25,395 nt of DNA. Origin: Geosiphon pyriformis (taxonomy: Eukaryota > Glomeromycota > Glomeromycetes > Archaeosporales > Geosiphonaceae). Where the stretch lies: the NCBI GenBank assembly GCA_016748015.1, contig JAAOMT010000597.1:636497-661891 (forward strand). The letters run 5' to 3'. Each line of letters starts with the position of its first letter. Positions within the stretch are counted from its first letter, which is position 1. The notes under the pieces were generated by a model. The model worked only from the letters and a program-made list of their open reading frames with translations, did not search any database and was not told the origin of the DNA. Below are positions 1 to 8,888 of the stretch, piece after piece. The position numbers and the translations under genes were made by a program.

Positions 1-1
1 G

Positions 2-295
2 ATTGAATTCAAAGCCACAAATAATCCTGAATTTTCAAGTCTATTTCACCAGTCTGAAAATTTTTCGAAATTTGAATCCACCCAGTGGAATATTGCCGCC
101 TGGATGGCGTATCTCCAAATTGTGATGAGTGAATTCACTCAAGAATGGGAACTATGTTATGAAAAAGCGGAAAGGGCTTTAAAGATATTAATATCAAAAG
201 ATGCATCCAGGGATTCCGAAAACCAAAATTCTCAACTTGAGGAAATCTTGGTCTCAGCTCGTGGTTGGGTCTCAAAATGGTTTGAGACAGATTAA
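2..295 (+). CDS. C-terminal end of an unrecognised protein (partial, enters from left edge)
   Basis: The frame is open from base 2 to a TAA at 293-295, about 97 codons, so this is the last exon or the 3' end of a longer gene whose start lies outside the window. The translation is of balanced composition and looks like a real protein: an aromatic stretch (TQWNIAAWMAYLQIVM, about residues 29-44) leads into a charged, probably helical stretch (EWELCYEKAERALKIL), and it ends with ARGWVSKWFETD. An internal ATG at 104 is in frame but nothing favours it as the start. An acceptor-like TTTCACCAG sits at about 45-53, so part of this reading could be intron. I do not recognise a family. Coding is supported by length and composition in DNA where chance frames are short; function is unknown. 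Confidence 0.6.
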   Translation: MEFKATNNPEFSSLFHQSENFSKFESTQWNIAAWMAYLQIVMSEFTQEWELCYEKAERALKILISKDASRDSENQNSQLEEILVSARGWVSKWFETD

Positions 296-1180
296 TATTG
301 ATTCGTCTAAATCATTACACAGATTAGTCAATAAGCTAAAAAATGTTAAGAAAAGCTAACATAGCAAAAAAGGAGTTTTCACATTGAAGAAGAGGCGTCA
401 AAATTTGCTTTGAGCCTTTGATTAATTAAATAAATTGATTTTAAAAGTGTACTTTACTATTATTATTAATTGAGCCTAGTTTTACCCATTATGTTCATAA
501 AGCTCACAGAACTAGAATTTCAATGAAATCACTTCAATAATTGTGAATCACTATCTAGAATTACAAACAGTACTTGAATTTAAAGCTCAATTCTAAAAAA
601 AGATTATGTTACCAAATGAAATTTAAACTGAAAATTATCGTGAAATTATTCTCATAATTTCTATTATTAATTAGAATACATTATTTTACATTTATTATTA
701 ATTATCCACACTATCACATCGCTCAATTATTAATAATCAAATTATACAATACTCCAAACTATGCAATATTGAATAGTTTGCCAAAATATTCAATAGTTTG
801 CCTCAATATGTATTAAATTTTCAAAAGTTTGCTAAAATATAGGCAAAAAAAAAAATAATAAAACTTAAAAGAAGGCTATAAAAAATATCTAAAAGAAAAG
901 CCTTTTTCTTTTAAAAAAATGCATCTTACAATTAAATAACTGACTATTAAATTTAGTTATCACATAAAATTAAATAAATCTTCTATTTTAAAAACTCAAT
1001 TTAATAAAATTGATTTTTTTTAATAATTTGATTGGTTGTTGTATAATATTTTTGAAAATAGTTTTAAAGTTAAAATAATTAAAAAAAGCAGTTTTAAATG
1101 CATCTAAATTAGCAAAGAAGATAATTTAATTTTGTAACCATTTATTAACTGTTTTTTATAAAAATAAAAAATAATTTTGA
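296..1180. other. AT-rich intergenic spacer with short repeats
   Basis: I see no coding frame here. The stretch contains several TATTATTAATTA-type runs (about 660-740), a small cluster of related 18-20 nt units (765-840) and an interrupted palindrome of A/G against T/C runs at about 890-912. Runs of A and T are frequent. Confidence 0.6.
765..840 (+). repeat. Three degenerate copies of an approximately 19-nt unit
   Basis: Related units occur at about 766 (ATATTGAATAGTTTGCCAA), 786 (ATATTCAATAGTTTGCCTC) and 816 (ATTTTCAAAAGTTTGCTAA), spaced 20 and then 30 nt. The conserved core is AGTTTGC. This is probably a small decayed tandem duplication. No function can be assigned. Confidence 0.55.
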
Positions 1181-1522
1181 AAGCTTTTTTTTTATTTATT
1201 CAATTTACGAGTGAGGCTCAAAGATAATTATTACACAAATTCCCAAATTCAGAACCAGTTTATTAAGAAACTCCATAGTAGTTTGTTGGCTAAAGTTCAA
1301 CCCCATTATTCAGATATATTAAATAAAACTATTGAATATGCATTTCACAAATAAAAAAGTAAACCAGGCAAAGTTAGTGAATCTAACAATTAACAACCAT
1401 ACCAGAAACCTGAAAATCAAACTGACTCTGAAAAAAAATTATCTCAAAAACAGGAAAGTTATTTTGCTAAACCAGAACCCAGTAATTCTGCACAATGGAG
1501 AAAGAAAATTTTTAAAGACTAG
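1181..1522 (+). pseudogene. Decayed Gag-like retrotransposon fragment
   Basis: One frame reads through 1181-1522 with only two internal stops (TAA at 1352-1354 and 1391-1393) before a TAG at 1520-1522. The segment FIKKLHSSLLAKVQPHYSDI (about 1256-1315) has the spacing of the C-terminal Gag motif of Ty3/gypsy-type elements, where a short hydrophobic helix is followed by a segment ending in aliphatic and acidic residues. After it comes a lysine/glutamine/proline-rich linker, which is also usual for Gag. No zinc knuckle, protease, reverse transcriptase or LTR is visible nearby. Both stops could be CAA codons changed to TAA. A 69-codon ORF in another frame (1332-1541) is most likely a by-product. 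The family call rests on motif resemblance only; the alternative is an unrelated dead host gene. Confidence 0.38.
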
Positions 1523-2152
1523 TTTTAACATTATTCTATAATGATTTTCAAACAGGATCAATTTGGGGTCTCCCACTTTCGTCATTACATTTTTGAAAAT
1601 ATCACGCATGAAATGGAAAAACTCTTAGTAAAATATATCTTTTTGTTGATTGTCAAACTAGCACACATCAAAAAAAGGTAATTTAGTTTCTTGGCGGATC
1701 ATTATCAATCTGATATCATCAATCATGCACGGTTCTATAATAGTAAGGTCACTCAACAGAACATATAATGTCATTACATAATATTGGTGCGAAGTTTAAA
1801 ACCTCATTCGATATTAAAGCTAATTATCAAGGTGTATGAACAAAAGTAATTAGTAAAAAAATTATCTCTTATTGGGCTTGTACTCCAGTTTTGTTATGTG
1901 TGTGAGAAACAATCAACTGGAATTCACCTTAATCGGTATTAGTAGTGTATCGATAGGCTTCTATATAGTGACCCCATGAAAATGAGGTAAAATCAATTAT
2001 CACAACCATATTTCTCACCTAATATCAATTTAAAATCAGTCACAAGAAAGCTTAAAAAGAAACCTGAAATTCTTTTTATTACTAACTCAATTGATACTGC
2101 AACCACCACACGATTTCACCCCATCAAAAACTCAGTCTCAATTAATTACAAA
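1523..2152. other. Spacer and presumed 5' region of the 2153 gene
   Basis: There is no supported gene. A 46-codon frame from ATG at 1541 to TAA at 1679-1681 (begins MIFKQDQFGVSHFRHYIF) follows directly on the Gag-like relic and could be chance or further relic. The last 50 bases before 2153 are A/C-rich with few G, as expected of a fungal leader, and the start codon context is CAAAATGAG. Confidence 0.4.
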
Positions 2153-2770
2153 ATGAGTCAAATTACCGTAAAGAAGAAAGAAAATACCGATACTAATTTC
2201 CTCAATTTCAAAAATTCACCAACTTTCAAGCCTATTAAAATTGAAAATCAGATTGAAGATAAATTTTTGCTTCACAATTCGGAAGAAGATAAATGGGAAG
2301 ATATTTTATTAAGAGAAGAAAATATCAAACAACAAACTTCATCCCTGCCTCAATCCAAAATTGAAAATTCATCATCTGAAGAAAATGAGATTTACCTAGC
2401 AATAATTCAAACCCTTCCATTTCCCCCTCGGTCACCATCGCCTTCCTCAAGTCAAAGTTCTGTTTGTTCATCACCAGAAACCACAGCCCAAAATCCTCCC
2501 CAAGATTTTTGTAATATTACCAAATCTCGAAAATCGTCTGCATCTCGCAGCATTAAAAAAGTTCCAAAATCTTTACGATGTATCACTCCACCTGGATTCT
2601 GGTCTCTTAATGTGGATGCTCCACAGCCAACGTCTGAAGAAATTGTGGAGATGGCGAATTTTGAAGCTCTTGGTAGGCAACGCACTTTAGAAGCATGGAA
2701 AAACATACAGGCTAGGAAAAATAGTGTGCCAAAGGGTAGTCGTGTTTACGGGACTCATATTGCAAATTAG
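2153..2770 (+). CDS. Hypothetical protein, 205 aa, largely disordered
   Basis: This is a single uninterrupted frame from ATG at 2153 to TAG at 2768-2770, with an A at position -3 and no better upstream start. The product is polar and low in hydrophobics. Residues 1-80 are rich in K, E, N and S. A serine/proline-rich segment (about 85-120, with RSPSPSSSQSSVCSS) could be a phosphorylation target. A basic stretch follows (KSRKSSASRSIKKVPKSLR, about 124-142). The C-terminal 60 residues (from TPPGFWSLNVDAPQPTSEEI) are more ordered-looking, with a predicted helix around EALGRQRTLEAWKNIQARKN. I recognise no domain. The basic tract suggests, but does not show, a nuclear protein. The reverse-strand frame at 2452-2706 is its shadow. 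It looks intact and is probably a lineage-restricted gene. Confidence 0.65.
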   Translation: MSQITVKKKENTDTNFLNFKNSPTFKPIKIENQIEDKFLLHNSEEDKWEDILLREENIKQQTSSLPQSKIENSSSEENEIYLAIIQTLPFPPRSPSPSSSQSSVCSSPETTAQNPPQDFCNITKSRKSSASRSIKKVPKSLRCITPPGFWSLNVDAPQPTSEEIVEMANFEALGRQRTLEAWKNIQARKNSVPKGSRVYGTHIAN

Positions 2771-3549
2771 TCAAAGAATTTTCATATAATAAACAATGAA
2801 AAGTGGAGGGGGAGAAGCTCAAGATTTGGATTTCACATATTCACAAAATATTTTCATGTTTCATTTTCTGACAATTTGTCTCCTCGTAATAAACAATTTT
2901 GCCGAAGTTAAATTGAATAATTCAAAGGGTCAATGAGAAAAGAACAATTTGAGGATTTTTTCTAGAAAATATTTATTATTAAAGGCAATCAAGAGCCTTG
3001 AAATTCATCACTTTTGGAAATAAAGAGTATGCCGAATATTTTTCATATTTTTCAATACTTCGAGGTGGACATAACTATTAGCACAAATACTAAGAGTTTC
3101 GGAAATATTTTTTCATATATCGAAAGGTTAGATTTGACGGTCTATATCACTAAGGGTGCAACTTTAGGTGGAAATATCAAAAGATTTTTAAAAAATTAAT
3201 GAATCATAATTTTTATAAATCTTTAAGAAATATCCAATTAGATACTTTTTGATCTATTAAACATTTCGTCCAGATTTTTAGCCAATTTGCATTCTATAAT
3301 TTCAACTAGCAAGTAAATTACAGAAATACTGAATGTTAGCATTTAAAAAGTTTGATATTATATTTAAAACCGTTTGCTAGGAGGCTTTTCAATCTAGGCC
3401 CTCAAATTAAAAAAAAACTTATAAAGTAACGATTTCATTTCAAGATTTTGCGTTGAAATATTAAAGTAAAAATACCATTGGAAATTGCATGGATTTAAAT
3501 AAATTATTATAAATCTTCTATATCAGGTATTTTGTGGGGATCAAGTCCT
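2771..3549. other. Spacer, no gene seen
   Basis: A 61-codon frame at 3014-3199 has no recognisable content and is probably chance. I see no repeats or other features beyond short A/T runs. The 5' boundary of the Tc1 relic could lie in the last part, but I found no convincing terminal repeat. Confidence 0.5.
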
Positions 3550-4041
3550 ATGCCGCAAAAATATCTACATAAGCGATACGAAATCGTTTTTTTAAATAAA
3601 CATCCCAAAGGTCCAAAACTTGGACTTGCAGCTACAGCAAAGTATATTCATTGGAGTAAATCCACAGCACTTTATTTGGGTTAAAAGATAGGAGGAAACA
3701 AGATACTTAAGTGACCAACTAAAACTGGCCGAAATTGAATTACAACCCAAAGAAAGATGTCAAAATTGTACAACGGGAAATGAAAAAACGAAAGGTTAGC
3801 ATTAGTATAGATACTATTCAACGATGTTTACGTGAAGGTGAGGGTAATATATATGACTAACTTTTACTCATCAACAAACAGAAAAAACTGTTTTCGATGC
3901 CAAAAATTATAAAGATTTTAATTGGAATCAAGTAATATTTTCAGATTAAAGCAAAACCAAATAACATTAAAAGTTTGGCAGTTTCCCGGACGAAGAAGAT
4001 TATTCGGGCCTGTGAAACATCCCTTCGGTTTTTCGTCTAGA
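3550..4041 (+). pseudogene. Tc1/mariner-type transposase relic (truncated, several frameshifts and stops)
   Basis: Pieced together across three frames, this reads as the N-terminal half of a Tc1-like DDE transposase. From ATG at 3550, the first segment includes RYEIVFLNKHPKGPKLG and then AATAKYIHWSKSTALY, the first helix-turn-helix with the usual glomeromycete Tc1 wording. A Trp/Arg-rich bridge follows (WVKR, stop, EETRYLSD), then PTKTGRN, stop, ITT, then DVKIVQREMKKRKVSISIDT as the second helix-turn-helix. NWNQVIFSD at about 3920-3946 carries the first catalytic Asp, with the next residue mutated to a stop. KVWQFPGRRRLFGPVKHPF (3970-4026) is the following conserved block. The second Asp and the Glu of the DD34E triad are missing. 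In-frame stops include TAG at 3689-3691 and TGA at 3712-3714 and 3736-3738. It covers roughly half of the usual 330-350 residues and cannot be active. Confidence 0.85.
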
Positions 4042-4337
4042 AGATTTCTACATTACGTTTAATTAAAATTTATAATAAATGGGTTATAGTTTTGTTATAT
4101 TGTTTTTTAAAAGCATCCCTCCCAAAGTTTCTGATATATGTGATAAGATAATCTTTCCCCTTGGTTAACTTTTTATACTTTAAACTTTTAGACTTTGATT
4201 CACTTTCCATTAATTTTGTGGATAGGGTTTAATAGATTCTATTTAAGTCTCAATTTTTTTGCACATCGTAAAATGTGATTAGAAACATGGGAACCAGTAT
4301 TTTGATTGTGAGATTATTAACCATTGTTTAGCTCTTT

Positions 4338-4365
4338 GAATTTTTTTTTAAATAAAAAAAAATTC
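4338..4365. repeat. Perfect 13-bp inverted repeat, 2-nt loop
   Basis: GAATTTTTTTTTA is followed by AA and then by its exact reverse complement. In DNA this rich in A and T a chance origin is quite possible. It lies about 300 nt beyond the Tc1 relic and could also be a scar of it. No function is implied. Confidence 0.6.
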
Positions 4366-4780
4366 CGATGCAAATATAAATTTTTTGTTTCTTTTAAGTA
4401 TAAATAGCCCTTGAAAAATAAATTTTAATTGTTAAACAAAATAAAAGCGTGAATTATTTCAAATTTTGTTTATTAAAACTCTTTAAATTGACAAGAACAT
4501 AAATATTACTTCCTATTTGTTATAAAAGTCTATATCAATTTATACCGGAAATTTTAAATTATTTTATAAAAAATCATTTTAGCAAAAATTTTTTCATTTA
4601 GAAAATGTCCCTCTTTTATTTAATGTAGCAGAATACATTTTCTACAAATTAAGATGTACGTCGAATTGATTTTTATATCGCTTTAAAGAATTTTCAGTTT
4701 TTTATACAAGATAATTATTCTAACTAATTGTTCAATTTTTTCAAGTATTTTCTACAAATTACATATTTTTATTAAACAAC

Positions 4781-4805
4781 TTAATTTAATTTAATTTAAT
4801 TTAAT
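4781..4805 (+). repeat. Pentanucleotide microsatellite (TTAAT)5
   Basis: There are five exact tandem copies of TTAAT, followed by TCAAT, which breaks the array. This is a simple repeat with no evident function. Confidence 0.9.
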
Positions 4806-5910
4806 TCAATATATATTTATATTTTATTAACAATATTATATATTATATAATAAATTTATAGTCTAATTAATTCGAGAAATTCAAATGTCATTAATTGTAT
4901 CTATTCGCATCTTTTAAATTAAATCTTTAATTAGTAATAAATCTTATATGTTTATTCATTATCAAATTTTTTTTCCTGCCATTTGAAATAATTAATTTAC
5001 TGAAAAACATGGTTTAGATATTGTTTAACATTATTTTATCCCTTATTTTTCTTTGTGTAAATGTTTTTCCGTAGTTGAAGATTTTTAGAATTTTAATTCT
5101 GCGGAATTGATTTGACTAATTCAAATTCTCATAAATAAGAATAATGGAATTTTCTTAATATTTGAAAATTTTTGCATACGATTGTCCAAAGTTGGAAACG
5201 AAATTGTTTTTCCGAAACTTTTGATATAACTGGTTTTATCATCTATCCAGTCGATGTTCACATGATTCATAATTGGATATCTTATTTCTTTTTGCTGAAA
5301 ATTTTACATGGTAACTTTCATTAGGCCAAAGATGAATAAGCTGAATATTTAAAACTTATTATTAATTATTATATCAATCATCCAAAATATATTAAAAGAA
5401 TTCATAAAACTATTTTTATCTGCATATTATCATTTAAATAATAAATATATGAATATAATCCAATTCAATTTGTGTAGTTTAGACAAAAACAGATATTTAC
5501 ATTGGTGAATACTCACTTATTAAATGATGATACTATAAATATATTATTAGATTTATTAGTGTCTGATAAAAAAAATATAATATATTATTAATCAATTTTT
5601 CATTAATGACATATTATCTAATAAAGTAATTGTTATAATTATAGATCATGTAAAAGATCTTGAAGATTTTTATAAAGTTGAAATGTTGTAAGGATGATAA
5701 AGATCATGCAATTTTTTGGTATTTACATATATTCAACAGGGGAAATGTGATGAAACAATAAAAATTCTTAGTTTCATAAACAAAAAATATAAATAAATTA
5801 ATATATAACATATATTTATTTTATTGTTTTTCGCATTTTATTGAGTTTTATAATATTGATCTATTTTTATTTGCAGTAGGTAGTGGTTGGATAGCACTCG
5901 TAAAATAAAA

Positions 5911-5953
5911 TAATAATAATAATAATAATAATAATTATTATTATTATTATTAT
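5911..5953. repeat. Palindromic microsatellite, TAA array meeting TTA array
   Basis: Eight TAA units run directly into six TTA units. The centre of symmetry lies between 5934 and 5935, and the 19 bases on each side (5916-5953) are perfectly self-complementary with no spacer. Such arrays can extrude as cruciforms and often change length by slippage. Confidence 0.9.
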
Positions 5954-6669
5954 ATAGAACGACCAGTCCATGTAATAACTATAAAGTCAGCGACAATAAC
6001 GACAACGATTCCGTAAATCTGAAGATGACCTATTTTAAATAATTGCACTGATTATCAAGTGCATAAATAACACAATCAACTTCAGCGATTAGTTTTTGCT
6101 CATAATCTTTAAAGTTTATGGAACGTGTTTTTGTTGAGCAAATTTAATTATCAAAAAGATTTCACTGAATTTATTACCATTCATTTTTTCTAAATTGAGA
6201 TATTTCATTCTTGTACTTTGTGTAAATAAAAAATGTCACCGGAATTAAAAAAAATCCGATTAATGACCTGCTTTATAAATGATACTCACATGCAATTGTA
6301 ACTCATGAAGTAAATGCGTGTATTCTTTTGGTGGGTTTCAAGAGGAAAACTACTTATACTAATGTGATGAATTTAGGAATAAAAAACATTGAGCAAATAT
6401 TTTGATTTGTCAATTGAAGATCAATTTATCTACATTTCTTTTGTTACATTTCACCGCCATGGAAAAAGTGTTTGGGGAGACTAGAAATAAATGTGTATTT
6501 AATTTATTCTTTCGAGCAATGGATACAAACTGATTTCTTGGCATAGTTTGGGTGTTGCTCATTAAATTTCCTTTTGCAATTGAACTGATTTCTTGATAGA
6601 GATCTTTTTTGAATAAAACACTTCATATAGTATTCATAACTCTAGTATTGTACAGACCTCTTACAATGA

Positions 6670-6969
6670 TTGAATTCCAAGTCATCAGATTTGGCCAACC
6701 AAGAATGGAGAAATTTAGAACTCAGAAAACTGATAAATTCAATGGCAAGAGAAAATGTTTGTGTTTACTGAATAACGCATACAGATGATATTGTACTCGG
6801 TTATTGCCAAAAAACATGAAAACAATTTGTTCATCATACTTTAGAACTATCGATTAAATCTCCAGGAATTATGAAGGGGATGAATAATTATTTGGTTCAC
6901 AAAAGCCGGATAAATTATCAATAATTACCTTTAAGAGTGTTTCACAAAGGAAATAATTTTCAGAAATAG
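6670..6969 (+). pseudogene. Broken coding relic, family not recognised
   Basis: One frame runs about 100 codons and reads like protein: DLANQEWRNLELRKLINSMA, then ENVCVY, stop, ITHTDDIVLGYCQKT, stop, KQFVHHTLELSIKSPGIMKG, then MNNYLVHKSRINYQ, stop, LPLRVFHKGNNFQK. Stops are TGA at 6769-6771 and 6817-6819, TAA at 6922-6924 and a final TAG at 6967-6969. The two TGA fit former TGG (or CGA) codons and the TAA fits a former CAA. The other frames look less protein-like. I do not recognise the family; a dead transposon gene or a dead host gene are both possible. There is no start codon or splice site that I would trust. Confidence 0.4.
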
Positions 6970-7565
6970 TACTTTTGAAATTAAAATGACGACTTTCAAA
7001 ATTCCAGGACCCTGAACCTAAACCTTAAACAAGAAATTGCTTTAATCTTTATAAAATTTTTTTTTACAGTTTAGTGTTAAAAGTGGAAGACTAATAATAG
7101 TTTCATTTAAATCAATTAGTTTGGAAGGCCTAAATTCAGTAGTTTCTTTTGTGTCGCAATTAAAGTTGAACCAATTATTGAGTCAATTGATCTACAATAC
7201 ACCCATGTATTATATATTCTCGAGAACTAGCTGGATGTAGTCATAAAAAACCGAAAGTGTTTTTTAGCATCATGAGATTAAAAAGACAAAGGGTTCAAAA
7301 TAATAAACGAATTGTAATCTTTGATCATAATACCTATTTCCTTGAGCCAACTTGATATCTTTTTGTTGTACCAAGAGTAGTTATGTGGACTTGGTATTGT
7401 TATCTTTGCAAGCTCATCCAAACCATTTTTTATCTTTGAAAATTAGATGATCTAAAAAGCTTTCCAAACTCTTTAAGATTACGGATTACAAAAGTTTAAC
7501 TGGCTAAAAAAAATTATTCTCTTTGCTTTTTCCCTTTAAAAGTCAATTTTTCGAACTATATAGAG
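6970..7565. other. Upstream region of the MATA-HMG gene
   Basis: No other gene is seen here. The last 60 bases are pyrimidine-rich (CTCTTTGCTTTTTCCCTTT), a common feature just upstream of fungal start sites. An ACTATATAGAG lies immediately before the ATG, too close to act as a TATA box for that start. Confidence 0.4.
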
Positions 7566-8888
7566 ATGGCCTCTTCAAAACGTCCAGAAATAACAGATGT
7601 AGAATTAAACGTGGCTTTTCAAAGTTGTGAACCACATCTAACCAATTTCTATCAGAAACATGGTCAATTAATAAACCAAGAGCTTACCATGTCAATTTTG
7701 GAATTAATAAGTCCTTCCTCTATGAGTCGAGCGTCCAACAAACCAAGACCTCAAAATACTTATATTCTCTTTAGAAAAAACCATTCAAGAAAACAAACGC
7801 TTTTATTAAATTCTTGTCGTATTGTGGGGGATGTTTCGAAAGAATCTGCCACTTTATGGCAGATTGTAAAAGAGAATAAAGAATTAAAAAAGTTTTGGGA
7901 AGATATAGGTAGTTTATGTATTTTATTACATCGAGCTCTTTTTCCATCATATAAATATCAACCAAAGTCTAAAAGCAAAAAAATAGATCTTGAATTTAGC
8001 CAGGAAGACAAATTACAAAGTGATGAAGTTAATAAGGAAAAAGAGATATTGACTGAAACTAGTCAAATAGTTGAGAGGCAAAATAGGACAGGAGGGAATC
8101 CAGGTATTGGCAATACAATAAGAAGTACACCTAAGATGAGAAACTTGAAATTCAACAAAAAGAAGGGAAAACTTCCAGAAATTCCAACTTTCTCGATTAC
8201 CAATGACAGGAATCATCAAGGAGCAATTGATTCTTGTGGTAGATCAGACATTTATGAATACAATGACAATTCTATTCCAATTAGTAGCTCAATGACAAAT
8301 GTAGCATCAAGTCTGTCATACGCAAGGAAACAAAAAGGAAATTACCAAAGTTCTGAGGGAGCGGAATTTGCAAGTACAAGCAACTCTAATCAAACTTTAT
8401 TGATGCAACAATTAAAAGTACCCAATCATTTATCTTCTATTTCAAAAGTTTCTTTAAACAGCAATCAAGAACAAAAGCAATCATTTCGACTAAACCCATT
8501 AACCAATATCTTACCAGAAACCCAAAATATCCAAGAAAATTCTTACCCTTTTCCCTTAGAGATTCCATTTTACCCGATAGGAGAAAACCAAAATTTTTTG
8601 ATAAATCCAAATTATGATCAATTTTTTGAGGTATTACCAGAATCACAAGGGCAGGTACAAGCCAAAGCACAATACATCTTTAACTATCACCAACCATCAT
8701 ATATTCAAAATCTACAGATACCTACTGAGTTTACTGATTCAAGCTTTTGCCAAATTTCTCCGAATCTTTTGCCAGTCGATATTTCACCTACAACACCTTC
8801 AATATTTCCTTCTTCTAACTATTTAGTCTTTTCTTCTGAAAATCATCACACTGATAATTTTAACAAAAAAAACTTTGAACAGAGATAA
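7566..8888 (+). CDS. MATA_HMG-type HMG-box transcription factor, 440 aa
   Basis: This is a single-exon gene from ATG at 7566 (context GAGATGG) to TAA at 8886-8888. Residues about 59-134 form an HMG box of the MATA/Sox-like class. It opens with KPRPQNTYILFRKNHSRK, matching the usual RPxNAFILFRK start, continues with the helix-2 block VSKESATLWQIVKEN (conserved Trp98), and closes with FWEDIGSLCILLHRALFPSY then KYQPK. This class binds bent AT-rich DNA. In other fungi it includes mating-type and sterility regulators, and glomeromycetes carry it in many copies, so a mating role cannot be inferred. Residues 1-58 have no known domain. After the box come a lysine-rich tract (134-140) and about 300 disordered residues rich in N, S, Q and P. 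It converges on the F-box gene across 1.2 kb. I see no damage to the frame. Confidence 0.88.
   Translation: MASSKRPEITDVELNVAFQSCEPHLTNFYQKHGQLINQELTMSILELISPSSMSRASNKPRPQNTYILFRKNHSRKQTLLLNSCRIVGDVSKESATLWQIVKENKELKKFWEDIGSLCILLHRALFPSYKYQPKSKSKKIDLEFSQEDKLQSDEVNKEKEILTETSQIVERQNRTGGNPGIGNTIRSTPKMRNLKFNKKKGKLPEIPTFSITNDRNHQGAIDSCGRSDIYEYNDNSIPISSSMTNVASSLSYARKQKGNYQSSEGAEFASTSNSNQTLLMQQLKVPNHLSSISKVSLNSNQEQKQSFRLNPLTNILPETQNIQENSYPFPLEIPFYPIGENQNFLINPNYDQFFEVLPESQGQVQAKAQYIFNYHQPSYIQNLQIPTEFTDSSFCQISPNLLPVDISPTTPSIFPSSNYLVFSSENHHTDNFNKKNFEQR

Larger units (their letters stand above)
4042..6669. other. Long AT-rich spacer with simple repeats
   Basis: There is no gene that I can support over about 2.6 kb. 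It contains a near-perfect A/T hairpin (4338-4365), a pentamer array (4781-4805), a palindromic trinucleotide array (5911-5953) and many A/T homopolymers. A 13-nt direct repeat (AACTGATTTCTTG) occurs near 6528 and 6583. The missing 3' half of the Tc1 transposase is not found downstream. Confidence 0.6.

Noticed and set aside
2452-2706. 84-codon minus-strand frame
   Set aside because: It lies wholly inside the 205-residue plus-strand gene and is its shadow.
3014-3199. 61-codon frame on the plus strand
   Set aside because: It has no recognisable motif, no supporting start context and a length expected by chance.
7015-7034. CCTGAACCTAAACCTTAAAC, telomere-like wording
   Set aside because: It is one irregular occurrence and not a tandem array.
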